From positions 395,272-459,271 of the forward strand of contig NZ_OCPC01000004.1 of NCBI RefSeq assembly GCF_900220985.1: 64,000 nt of DNA, written 5' to 3'. The notes under the pieces were generated by a model. It worked only from the letters and a program-made list of their open reading frames with translations, made no database searches and had not been told where the DNA came from. This DNA is from Parahoeflea halophila. GTDB taxonomy: Bacteria > Pseudomonadota > Alphaproteobacteria > Rhizobiales > Rhizobiaceae. This document shows, in pieces, positions 43,390-52,600 of the stretch (the stretch's first letter is position 1; each line of letters starts with the position of its first letter). The position numbers were made by a program, and so were the translations under genes.

Positions 43390-43922
43390 TCAAAACGCTT
43401 GCGATCGGTGTCTGGATTTGTGCCGTCGCGCTGGGCTCGGTCTATTTCTCGGTGCAGCTTTCCAACAAGGAAGAATCCGCCGAGCAGGAACCGGCCGCCA
43501 TGCTCGGCGGCCTCGAAACCATTCGCGGTGAAGTGGCATCGATTCCGGTGATTTCGAATGGCGCGGTCCAGGGCTATTTCCTTACACGCCTCTCCTACAC
43601 GGTCGATCCGCTCAAGATCGAAAAGCTCTCCGTCCCGATCAATGATCTGATCACAGATGCGCTCTACACCGCATTGGTCGGCGAACCGGTCATCGATTTC
43701 CCCGACGTTGACGTCTTCGATCTCGAGGCCTTCAAGACCCACATCCGCCAGACCCTGAACGAGAGGGTCGGCGAGGAATTTTTCCACGACGTGATTGTCG
43801 AACAGATCGATTTTCTGTCCAAGGAAGACATCCGGTCGAATGTGCAGCAGGGCCGTTCGCTCAAGAACAACCCGACAGTCTCCACGCCGTCACAAGCCGC
43901 AGCGCCTGCACCGTCGCAGTGA
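43386..43922 (+). CDS. FliL-like single-pass membrane protein (unknown function)
   Basis: 178 residues. One N-terminal membrane segment (about 4-25), then a periplasmic domain: beta-like GYFLTRLSYTVDPLKIEKLS, two helices (PINDLITDALYTALVGEP; FDLEAFKTHIRQTLNERVGE) and a final strand VIVEQIDFLSKEDIR, then a polar tail. This order resembles FliL, but sequence identity to the FliL at 18.9 kb is not evident. Coupled to the FlgN-like gene by a 4-nt overlap, so it is presumably a motility protein. The FliL likeness is structural inference. Confidence 0.7.
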   Translation: MIKTLAIGVWICAVALGSVYFSVQLSNKEESAEQEPAAMLGGLETIRGEVASIPVISNGAVQGYFLTRLSYTVDPLKIEKLSVPINDLITDALYTALVGEPVIDFPDVDVFDLEAFKTHIRQTLNERVGEEFFHDVIVEQIDFLSKEDIRSNVQQGRSLKNNPTVSTPSQAAAPAPSQ

Positions 43923-43929
43923 CCCCGCA

Positions 43930-43955
43930 GCCGCGGTCTCTTCACGCGGCGCTTT
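43930..43955 (+). terminator. Weak terminator at the end of the flagellar region
   Basis: Six-base-pair stem GCCGCG/CGCGGC with a 9-nt loop, followed by GCTTTAA. Lies between the FliL-like gene and the converging glycosyltransferase gene. Confidence 0.35.
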
Positions 43956-43967
43956 AACTGGGGACTC

Positions 43968-44957
43968 TCAGTTGCTTTCCGGGTTCCGGTACTGCTCGTT
44001 GACCAGTCCGAACTCGGCCATCAGCCGCCCCACGGCGACCTGGATGTGATAAAGCCCGATCACTGCGGAACCGGTTCGCAATCCGAGCGGTACACCGCGC
44101 AGCGGGGCAGCGGCCAGCAATGCCAGGGATTTGGCCAGCGTCCGGGCCCGGCCGGGGATTCCGGGCCATTGCCGTTTCTCGAGGATTGCAGAGATCGCGC
44201 CGTTTCTGAGCGCGCGTGCATTCAGCCACGAGAATTCGGCGCGCCGGGAAGGCAGCGTTTCCAGAACCACGGCCTCGGCGCTCCAGCCGAATGAGAAACC
44301 GCGCGCCTTGGCACGGCGGTAAAAGTCGCTGTCGCCGCCTCCGATGAAGTTGAACGCCGGATCGAGAAACGGCCTCGGCATCATGTCCAGCACCGGCCGC
44401 GAGATCAGCACATTGCCGGAGGAGTAGAGGATCGGAACAAGTCCCGATTTGTCGTAATGCGGCGTGAAGACGGGGTGCTTGCGCCAGCCCTCCAGGGCCT
44501 TGTTGGCAAACACCGGAATCTGCGGCCCGCCCACCAGGTCAGCACCGGTATTCACGGCGACCTTCATCAGCCCGGCCAGCCAGTCCGGCCCGGCGATTTC
44601 GTCATCGTCGATCACCGCCACATGGGTCAGGCGGGGAAACTCCGCAAGCGCGGTCTCCCAGCCGGCATTGTAGGCGTGGCAGTTGCCGCGCTGATGCGCC
44701 ACGATGGCGATGCCCTTGAGCCGCGAGCTTGTCAGCCAGTCTGCCGCAGCAGTGGCGCCCTGCAGCCTTTCGGCGTCATTGTCCATGACGATAACCGCGG
44801 TGTCGTCGCCCAGGCCCTGCGCCTGCAGAGAGTCCAGCGTCATGACCAGATGATCCGGACGGCGGAATGTCGGCAGCGTAATTACGACGCGGATACGTTC
44901 CGGCTTCAGGTCCGCTGAGCGGGCATGCTCGGAAACGAAGGCAGGGTCTGGCGTCAT
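43968..44957 (-). CDS. Family 2 (GT-A) glycosyltransferase
   Basis: 329 residues from ATG at 44957; a TTG start 11 codons earlier is possible. The GT-A fold starts VVITLPTFRRPDHLVMTLDS, has the metal-binding DDDE in HVAVIDDDEIAGPDW, and a late GGGDSDFYRRAKARGF acceptor-side motif. Adds sugars from nucleotide-sugar donors to a glycan or lipid carrier at the cytoplasmic membrane. Convergent with the flagellar operon and divergent from the next glycosyltransferase gene. Confidence 0.88.
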   Translation of the reverse strand: MTPDPAFVSEHARSADLKPERIRVVITLPTFRRPDHLVMTLDSLQAQGLGDDTAVIVMDNDAERLQGATAAADWLTSSRLKGIAIVAHQRGNCHAYNAGWETALAEFPRLTHVAVIDDDEIAGPDWLAGLMKVAVNTGADLVGGPQIPVFANKALEGWRKHPVFTPHYDKSGLVPILYSSGNVLISRPVLDMMPRPFLDPAFNFIGGGDSDFYRRAKARGFSFGWSAEAVVLETLPSRRAEFSWLNARALRNGAISAILEKRQWPGIPGRARTLAKSLALLAAAPLRGVPLGLRTGSAVIGLYHIQVAVGRLMAEFGLVNEQYRNPESN

Positions 44958-45102
44958 CTTGGATATCCGGTTGTTGCACCTCCCATCCAATCACAGGATT
45001 CTGAAGAATAGCTGAAGCTGACACCGGACATTTGAAACAGGCGCTTAACCGGGCATTCAAGTGATCGCGCTATGATCTGGCCATTGCTGGAACGGAATAC
45101 AT

Positions 45103-46275
45103 ATGCACCTTGTCTTCATTTCCTCCCTGGTCCCGGTCGAAAATCCCGCGTCGGGTTACGACATCGCCAACCGCGTGATCGTCGACGCGCTGCGGATGCT
45201 CGGTCACAGGGTTTCCGTGCTGGGTTTCCTCCAACCCGGCCATGCCCCCGCTGAGCCGGCGCACACCAGCCTGCTTGGGCAGCTCGAAGTTACCAATGCC
45301 CGTGTGGGCAAGCGCCAAAAGGCGCTCTGGCTCAAGGATGCGTTTTATCACGGCGAACCGGTGTCGGTGGCCAAGATGCATGCGGCCTCCCTGTCCCAGA
45401 TCCGTGACGCGCTCTCGGCGCTGGCGCCGCTTGACGGGCTGGTCCTCAACTCGGTGCAGCTTCCCGGCGCCTTCAGAGACTTCTTCGAAGCTTTTCCCTC
45501 CGTATTCGTTGCCCACAATGTCGAGGCTGCCAGCGCCGCCGACAATGCCCGCAACGCCGCCAATCCACTGACCCGCTTTCTGTTTGAGCGTGAGGCACGC
45601 CTGCTTTCCGGTCTGGAAAGCAGGCTCTGTGCCATGGCGGAGCATGTCTTCACCCTTGCAGAGGACGACCGGGCGGCGCTCGGTGTCGCAGCCCCCGCGC
45701 GGTCCACTGTCCTGCCGCTGGTGACCTCGGTGGCGCCGCCTCCGGCAGCTACGGACCGTACCCCGGCCCATGATGTGGGCATGATCGGATCCTGGAGCTG
45801 GGCCGCCAACCGGGCAGGACTCGACTGGTTCCTCGATGAGATCGTGCCCCGCCTGCCGGCCGACTTCCGCATCGCCATCGCCGGAGGGATCGGGGCCGGG
45901 AAGCCCAGGACCACGGACAATGTCTCGTTCCTCGGGCGTGTGCCCGATGCCCGTACCTTCGTTCAATCCTGCAGCGTCGTGCCACTGATTTCGCGCACAG
46001 GCACCGGCGTTCAGCTCAAGACCATCGAGACCTTCGAGATGGGGCTGCCGTCGGTCGCGACATCCAGTGCCCTGCGTGGCATCTCGGTCACACCGGACAA
46101 TTGCACCGTCGCCGATGACCCGGCAGCATTTGCCGCTGCACTGATCGATCTGGTCGGGCGCTCTCGTGCCGGAGAGCGGTTGGACAGGGACGGCCGCAGT
46201 TTCCATGCCGTTCAGCTTGACGGCCTCGGCAAAGCCCTGTCGACCGGTCTCGATTGCATGGTAAACAAAAGGTAA
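45103..46275 (+). CDS. GT4-like (GT-B) glycosyltransferase
   Basis: 390 residues. Starts MHLVFISSLVPVENPASGYD, the usual first strand with a glycine turn of GT-B enzymes. The C-terminal half has VGMIGSWSWAANRAGLDWFL, VSFLGRVPDARTFVQSCSVV and TGTGVQLKTIETFEMGLPSV, which corresponds to the donor-binding E-x7-E-type region (K-x-IE-x-FE-x-G). Probably surface polysaccharide synthesis. Single gene with its own promoter. Confidence 0.88.
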   Translation: MHLVFISSLVPVENPASGYDIANRVIVDALRMLGHRVSVLGFLQPGHAPAEPAHTSLLGQLEVTNARVGKRQKALWLKDAFYHGEPVSVAKMHAASLSQIRDALSALAPLDGLVLNSVQLPGAFRDFFEAFPSVFVAHNVEAASAADNARNAANPLTRFLFEREARLLSGLESRLCAMAEHVFTLAEDDRAALGVAAPARSTVLPLVTSVAPPPAATDRTPAHDVGMIGSWSWAANRAGLDWFLDEIVPRLPADFRIAIAGGIGAGKPRTTDNVSFLGRVPDARTFVQSCSVVPLISRTGTGVQLKTIETFEMGLPSVATSSALRGISVTPDNCTVADDPAAFAAALIDLVGRSRAGERLDRDGRSFHAVQLDGLGKALSTGLDCMVNKR

Positions 46276-46318
46276 ATCAGGTCCTTAACTGCATTTGTGG
46301 AATACAGCTGTCCACGGA

Positions 46319-46334
46319 TTAATAAAGTGCTAAC
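46319..46334 (+). promoter_or_regulatory. CtrA-type box (one mismatch) upstream of the WecG-type gene
   Basis: TTAA (46319-46322), seven bases, CTAAC (46330-46334), 60 nt before the start. Same shape as the flagellin boxes but closer to the gene. Confidence 0.35.
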
Positions 46335-46394
46335 ACCGTTTGCAGGGTACCTTGGACGGAGAGCCCGGTTCTGGTGAGAGTGTTCGGAGTGACC

Positions 46395-47174
46395 ATGCCA
46401 GCAATGAAAAACTGTCAACATCGCGACATCATGGGTATTCGGGTTGCTGCTCTGGAATGGTCCCAGGCGCTCGAACAGCTCAATCGCGTGATTGACGAAG
46501 ACCGGCCGCAGCAGATTTTCAATTTCCTCAATGCCAACAACACCAACCTTGCCATGCGTGACCCGAGATACCGCCAGGGCCTGATGAGGTCCGAGGTGTT
46601 GCCCGATGGCGTTGGTGTCGACATTGCGTCGCGCGCCCTTCATGGCAGTGCTTTTCCGGCGAACCTCAACGGCACGGATTTCATTCCAGCACTTCTGGTG
46701 CACGCGGCAAGGCCCCTGAAGGTGGCGCTTATCGGCGCGCGTCCTGAAATCCTGGATCGCGCGGTCAGCAACTTCAAGGCGGCGACCCCCTGGCATGAGT
46801 TCTTCCCCGTCTCGGACGGCTATTTTGACCTGTCCGACAGCGCAAGGGTGCTCGCCGATCTCGCGGCAATCGATCCTGATGTGACCCTTATCGCTCTCGG
46901 AAGCCCATCGCAGGAGATCTGGATCGACAGCCATATCAGGCCGGGCCACGGTCGTGTGGTCTTTGGTGTCGGCGCACTGTTTGATTTTGTGTCCGGGGCC
47001 GTCCCGCGCGCACCTCGGATCATTCGCGACCTCCGGCTGGAATGGGTCTGGCGCCTTGTGCTTGAGCCATCAAGGCTCTGGCGCCGCTATATTCTCGGCA
47101 ACCCCGTTTTCCTGTGCCACCTGCTGCGTTACAAACTGTCTGGTGCCGGCCGAAAGAGCGGGCTGCCTGCCTGA
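46395..47174 (+). CDS. WecG/TagA/CpsF family glycosyltransferase (GT26)
   Basis: 259 residues from ATG at 46395 (GGAG upstream); a GTG seven codons earlier is in frame. Family features: FNFLNANNTNLAMRDPRYRQ, LPDGVGVDIASRALHG, NGTDFIPALLVHA, then VTLIALGSPSQEIWID and GVGALFDFVSGAVPRAPRII. The family transfers ManNAc-type or related sugars to lipid-linked intermediates in polysaccharide synthesis. Followed after 44 nt by an unrelated glycan gene. Confidence 0.92.
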   Translation: MPAMKNCQHRDIMGIRVAALEWSQALEQLNRVIDEDRPQQIFNFLNANNTNLAMRDPRYRQGLMRSEVLPDGVGVDIASRALHGSAFPANLNGTDFIPALLVHAARPLKVALIGARPEILDRAVSNFKAATPWHEFFPVSDGYFDLSDSARVLADLAAIDPDVTLIALGSPSQEIWIDSHIRPGHGRVVFGVGALFDFVSGAVPRAPRIIRDLRLEWVWRLVLEPSRLWRRYILGNPVFLCHLLRYKLSGAGRKSGLPA

Positions 47175-47218
47175 CAACTGCCGAATGCCGCCGCCGAGGC
47201 GAACCAAGCGGAACCGCC

Positions 47219-48094
47219 ATGAAGACTGCCGTTATGACCGCGTCCTGGTCCGCCGATCTCGATCGCTGCCGCTTGATGTGCGAAAGCCTGGACCGTTTTC
47301 TGTCCGGCGACTGGCATCACTACCTGCTGGTTGAACCGGCCGATGTTACGCTGTTCAGCCCGCTCGAAGGTCCGCGCCGCACCGTGGTCAGCGAAGCCGA
47401 TCTCTTTCCCTGGTGGCTGCGGTCGTTCCCCGACCCTTTAAGTCTTGGCCGCCGCCGTCTCTGGCTCAGCCCGTTCTCGGTCCCGTTGCGCGGCTGGCAC
47501 GCCCAGCAGATCCGCCGCATGGCCTTGGCCCGCCACATCGATGCCGACATGCTGCTGTCGGTCGATTCCGATGTGGTGATGGTGCGCTCCTATGATCCAT
47601 CACGCATGTGGATGGACGGAAACATGGTCATGTACCGTGTTGATGCAGGGGTCAGCCAGCAGATGACCGAGCACCGCCAATGGTTCGCCCATGCCGGCAA
47701 GCTCCTTGGCGTGCCGGCAGCGGCCGGGCCATTGCCTGATTACATCAACACCTTCATCGGCTGGCGGGCCGACACCGCCCGCGCAATGCTCGATCACATT
47801 GAAAAGGCCTCCGGCCGCGACTGGGTTCGTGCGCTGATCGGCTCCCGCGCCATTTCCGAATGCACGATCTACGGCCGGTTCGTCGATGAGGTGCTTGCTG
47901 GCGAGGGACACAGTCATTCGAACCAGGCACTTTGCCATGTTCTGTGGGACCGCGAGGCCCATCCGGAGACGCAGGAAGGGCTCGAGGCTTTCATGCAGGA
48001 CCTGAAGCCCGGGCAGGTTGCCATCGGCATCCAGTCCTTCGTCAATCACCCGATTTCCGAGATCCGCCGCCTGGCCTTCTCGGTTGCCCCCTGA
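47219..48094 (+). CDS. DUF6492-like putative glycosyltransferase
   Basis: 291 residues from ATG at 47219. The start AVMTASWSADLDRCRLMCES and a central ADMLLSVDSDVVMVRSY with a D-S-D metal-type motif suggest a GT-A-like fold; late SECTIYGRFVDEVL and GIQSFVNHPISEIRR. The family is found in polysaccharide clusters and is usually described as DUF6492. Substrate unknown. Probably co-transcribed with the WecG-type gene. Confidence 0.75.
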   Translation: MKTAVMTASWSADLDRCRLMCESLDRFLSGDWHHYLLVEPADVTLFSPLEGPRRTVVSEADLFPWWLRSFPDPLSLGRRRLWLSPFSVPLRGWHAQQIRRMALARHIDADMLLSVDSDVVMVRSYDPSRMWMDGNMVMYRVDAGVSQQMTEHRQWFAHAGKLLGVPAAAGPLPDYINTFIGWRADTARAMLDHIEKASGRDWVRALIGSRAISECTIYGRFVDEVLAGEGHSHSNQALCHVLWDREAHPETQEGLEAFMQDLKPGQVAIGIQSFVNHPISEIRRLAFSVAP

Positions 48095-48121
48095 CCTGGC
48101 GCAGGCAGCTGTTGAGACCCA

Positions 48122-49387
48122 TCAGATAGGCCGCTTCTTGATGCCGCGAAGTGCGCGGTAGGTCAGCAGTGCCGAGAGCAGATACAGCACGAGGAACGCC
48201 ACGTTCAGCAGTTCCACCCAGATCACGACATCGGTGTGCAGTCCCAGAATATAGGCAAGCAACAGCGCCTTCATCGCCCCCAGCGTTGCCAGGATCAGCA
48301 TCCGCACCACGGTCCGGCCGGTCGCATAGAGGAGCTCCGAGTGATACTCGATCAGGTTACGGAATGCCGGCACCAGCGCAACGAAGATCAGCAACGGAGC
48401 GGCCACCGAAACATTCTTGCCAAGCGCGTCGGGGAACAGCCACAGGAAGCCGGCCATGCCGAGAAGCCCCGCCGTCGACACCGCGGCCACAGCACCCTCC
48501 AGCAGCAACCGGTTCTTCACCTCGTTGAGCATTGCCGAGGTGCGCATCAGCCTCTGGGTCAGCACCGTCAGGAAGGCGCGCACGGGCAGGGCGGTCAGGT
48601 CGACCAGCCGCATGATGATGGCGTAGATCCCGGCCGTCTCGGGCCCGCCCAGCGACAGCACCAGCACCTTGTCGAGTTCCGACTGGATGTAGAACAGCAT
48701 CTCCGCGCCCGCCACGGAGACGGCATCGACCCATCGCCGTGTGTAGAGCTCCAGCTTCCAGCGCAGCCGCACTCGGGGATAGAAGAACACCACCGCGACA
48801 ATCGCCGACAGGCCGTTGGCGGCGAGGTAATACCAGCCCCAGCTCTGCAGCGAACCGTCCGACAGCCAGGCAAACAGCACTGCGGCAATGGTCTTGAGCA
48901 AGGTCGCCACCACCACCAGCACGGAGCCGGAGCCGAAACGGTTCGTGCCGTAGCTGACGATCACCGCGATCTCCATGATGCGCCAGCACAGGACTTCGGC
49001 AACAATGATCTTGGCGAAGGTTGCGAGCGCCATCTGGTCTGCGAACACCAGCAGGTGGGTGAGCCAGGCGGCCAGCGCGATTACCGGTGCCGAGGCCACC
49101 ATCCCCCCGAGAAATCCCGCGGTATAGACCCCGAGCAGGCGGGTCTTGACCGTTGCGATCCGGTAGAGCGGCGACACGAAGCCGAACGCAAGCAGCCGCG
49201 ACAGCATGATGCCGCAGGCCGAGGCCGTGGCAAACAGCCCGAACTCGGCAATCGAAAGGGTGTTGGCAATGGCAATGAAATAGACAAGCGAAATCACCAG
49301 CCGTCCTGCGGACCCGCCGACCAAGGACAGGTAAGCGCGGACGAGGGCGCTGTTGGCGCTGGCAAGGTTTCTCAGTCGAACAATCAT
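48122..49387 (-). CDS. Polysaccharide flippase (Wzx-like, MOP superfamily)
   Basis: 421 residues from ATG at 49387; a GTG at 49426 in frame is less convincing. About twelve hydrophobic segments without a signal peptide, beginning SLVGGSAGRLVISLVYFIAI and with SELDKVLVLSLGGPETAGIY in the middle, which is typical of the polysaccharide export branch. It would turn lipid-linked oligosaccharide across the inner membrane. Divergent from the Wzz-type gene. Confidence 0.87.
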   Translation of the reverse strand: MIVRLRNLASANSALVRAYLSLVGGSAGRLVISLVYFIAIANTLSIAEFGLFATASACGIMLSRLLAFGFVSPLYRIATVKTRLLGVYTAGFLGGMVASAPVIALAAWLTHLLVFADQMALATFAKIIVAEVLCWRIMEIAVIVSYGTNRFGSGSVLVVVATLLKTIAAVLFAWLSDGSLQSWGWYYLAANGLSAIVAVVFFYPRVRLRWKLELYTRRWVDAVSVAGAEMLFYIQSELDKVLVLSLGGPETAGIYAIIMRLVDLTALPVRAFLTVLTQRLMRTSAMLNEVKNRLLLEGAVAAVSTAGLLGMAGFLWLFPDALGKNVSVAAPLLIFVALVPAFRNLIEYHSELLYATGRTVVRMLILATLGAMKALLLAYILGLHTDVVIWVELLNVAFLVLYLLSALLTYRALRGIKKRPI

Positions 49388-49578
49388 CGGGTACCATAAC
49401 GGGGGAGACGCATGCAGCACCTGCACCCGTCGTTTCGTCCGGCGAATGATAAGGGGAATATGTTAATCCGAGGTTCGAAACGGCCATTGCGAGCCGGCTT
49501 GGTCGCAATGCGGATCCACCCGAAACACACCCAATTTGCCCGGCAAAGAGCAGAAAACGATCTGTATTGGCCGAAATT

Positions 49579-49593
49579 AACCTTTTGTTACCC
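49579..49593 (+). promoter_or_regulatory. CtrA-type box (one mismatch) upstream of the Wzz-type gene
   Basis: TTAA (49579-49582), seven bases, TTAC (49590-49593). The AATTAACCTTTT stretch is shared with box 1 of rem. 63 nt before the start, in an AT-rich divergent intergenic region. Confidence 0.35.
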
Positions 49594-49656
49594 ATGAATT
49601 TATAACTTGTCTTAACGAAGAGGACATTCTTGCCAATAAGGCGGCCGTAGCCGGAT

Positions 49657-52600
49657 ATGAGCGATTCAACTGATGACAGGAGACCCCGCGGGGGGCGTGG
49701 ATCGTTGCTCGATCACGCCCGTGACAGCGGCGTGTCGCGAACCGGCCAGCCCGCCGGACCGCAGCCGGCTGACCGGCCGAGGGCCGCACCGTCGATCCTG
49801 TCGACGCCCAACCGCTCTGCTCGGGTGTCCACCTCGCGGTTTTCCGCACCCCGGGATGACGCACCCGACCGTGCCGCCGGCTCTGTACTTGCCTCGGCTC
49901 CGGCCAATGACCCCGCTCCGACCGTTGCCGCCGAAGCCCAGCCCGGGAAATCTGCTGAACCGGCATCTGCCACCCGCGAGAAATTCGGTGACAGGATCGC
50001 CCGGCTGATCGGCACCATCGCGCCGGATGAGAATTCCGGAACACGCCGGCAGCAATCCGGCAACCAGCAGCCAGTGGCGTCCGGTGCGAGCCCGGAGGCA
50101 GACCGGCGACCCGAAGCGCCCTTGCAGAGTGAGGCTGAGCCGGAGCCAGAGAAAGTTCCCGATTCAGGGCGCCATCCCCGCAGGGACATCCAGTTCCGCG
50201 ACGACCCCTACCACTGGCATGCTGCGTCCGGTCACAGTCAGCTTGTCGACGACACGCGTCCCCTGCTCGATGCATCGATCCTGATTTCCGCCGTCTGGCG
50301 CTTCCGTCGTCTGATAGGCGCCGCAACGGTGGGCGGCGCGGTGATCGGTGTGCTCCTGGCGCTGTCGACGCCGCACAAATATTACGCTGAAAGCAGGCTC
50401 TTCGTTGACCCGCGCGAGGTTCGCGTCACCGAGGATGACATCCGCAATCAGCAGCTTTCAACCGAAGCCATGCTGGCGATCACCGACAGCCAGTTGCAGA
50501 TCCTTTCCTCCACCAGCGTACTCGAAAAGGTCGTCTCAGACCTCGGGCTCGACCGCGATCCCGAGTTCAATGGTTCCCGCTCGGCAGGCGGCATCAGCGG
50601 CGGAATCTCGCTGATCAGGGAGCTTTTCACCGGAAAGTCTCCGTCCGATGAAGGCGAACAGAAGGCACTCAACAATCTCAGGGATGCCTTGTCGGTTTCC
50701 CGCGATTCCAGGACCTTCGTCATCATAGTCGGCGTCGATACCCGCGATGCGGAAAAGTCCGCGCTGATCGCCAACCGGGTCGTCGAGACCTATCTCGATT
50801 CCGAAGGTCAAGCGCAGTCCAGCCTGCTGGAACGGACCTCGGAATCCATCGACACACGGCTCAACGCCCTGCGCGCCGATCTCGATGCCGCCGAGCGTGA
50901 AGTCGAACGCTTCAAGGCAGAAAACGGCCTGGTCGGCGTTGGCGGTCAATTTATCGACGACAAGGAGATCCTGGCGCTGAGCGATCAACTCGCCAACGCC
51001 CGCGCCATGAAGGTGGGCATCAGGGTCAAGGCCGATAATCTCGCCAAGGTCCGGATTGATGATGTCCTCTCCGGCGCGTTTCCCGAAGAGCTGCTGTCCT
51101 CAAATCTCAGCGAGTTGCGCAAGCAGTATACTCAGACCAAGGCAAACGCGGATTCATTGGCCACCCGGCTTGGTCCGCGGCATCCGCAATATATCGCTGC
51201 GATGCAGTCGCTCGAGACCATCACCAATGAAATCAGCGCCGAGCTGCGCCGTATCGTCGCCAGCTCGCAGACAGAGCTGCAGCGTGCCGTCGCGACCGAG
51301 CAGGAACTGGCGAGCCAGATGGCCATTGCCAAGAGCCGCTCCATGGATCAGTCGGTCGAGCTCGTGACCCTGCGCGAGCTCGAGCGCAAAGCCAACGCCA
51401 CCCGTGGCATCTATGAGGCCTTCCTCACCCGCTCGCGCGAAACCAGCGAGCGTTCCAACCTCTCGACACGCAATGTCCGGGTCATTTCCCCGGCCGAGGC
51501 GCCGATGCGGCCGATGGGTCCGTCGCGCAAGATCATCGCCATCGGCGGGATGATGGCGGGGCTGTTTGCAGGTCTCGGCCTGGCCTTGCTGGCTGGCGCG
51601 GTCGAAAGCATTCGCGCCTACAACAGCGCGCAATTGCCAAATCGTTATCCCGGCTCGCCCTTTGGCGGGTATCCGCAGCCGCCGGCCCCGGCTCCGCGGA
51701 CGCCTCCTGGCGGTCCCGGCCGTCCGTCCGGCCCCGGCCCGGATGATAGCATGTCCGGTGGCCGTGAGAGCATCGCGGGCGGGTTCACACCGGCCCCCTT
51801 TACCGGTGCGCGCGCCAGCGCCGCGGCGGCAGCCGGTGCGCGGATGGGCAAAGCGCCCGTTGAGGAGCCTTCCGGCAAATCCGAACCGCAGACCCTTGAT
51901 TCCATGGAAGCGGTACCGGTGCCTCCCGCACCCGCACGCACCATCGTTCTTCGTCCGAAATCGGCCAGGGCCGGGGCTTCCGGGACCAGCAGGGCGGCTC
52001 CGTCCAGCGAGCCCGCTCCGTCCGGACGCGCAAGGAAAGCGGAGAAACCCGACGCCGAGCAGACCGCCAGCCCGGCATGGCTCGAGGCTGTGGCGAGAAT
52101 CCTGTCTGAAGCAGGCGACCATGTCGAACAGCCCCCCGCAAGCGAAAAGAAAACCGCACTGTCCGGCGAAGCTCCCCGGGCACGGGACGCCCGGTACGAG
52201 CCGGCCTTGGCTCCCGATGCGCACGCCAGAGCGCCGGAACCGGTCAGTGTTGCCGCGCCCGATTCCCACAACGTGCAGCCGGCGGAGCAATCTTGCCCGG
52301 TGCAGACCCAGACGCCCCATCAGCCGCAGCCGCAATTCCATCCGCAAGCCCCCCATGCTCCCCATGCCTTTGCGGCCCCGGCCCCGGCTCAGGCGATCTA
52401 CCCCAGCCATTCCGTGTACTATCAGGCTCCTCAGCCCCAGATCAGCCACTTCCCGGGCTTGCACCACGGGCGGGCGGTGGATCCCTACGCACCGGTCTAT
52501 CCGGTCCATGGCGTGCCCGTGGCGCCCTATGCTGCCGCAGCGGCCTATCCCATGCTGCCGCCGCAGATGATGCCCATGCAGCCGCACCAGTTCCAACCGG

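Noticed and set aside
48236..49399. 387-codon plus-strand frame opposite the flippase
   Set aside because: His/Gln/Arg-rich, no hydrophobic or domain pattern; the minus-strand membrane protein is the real gene.
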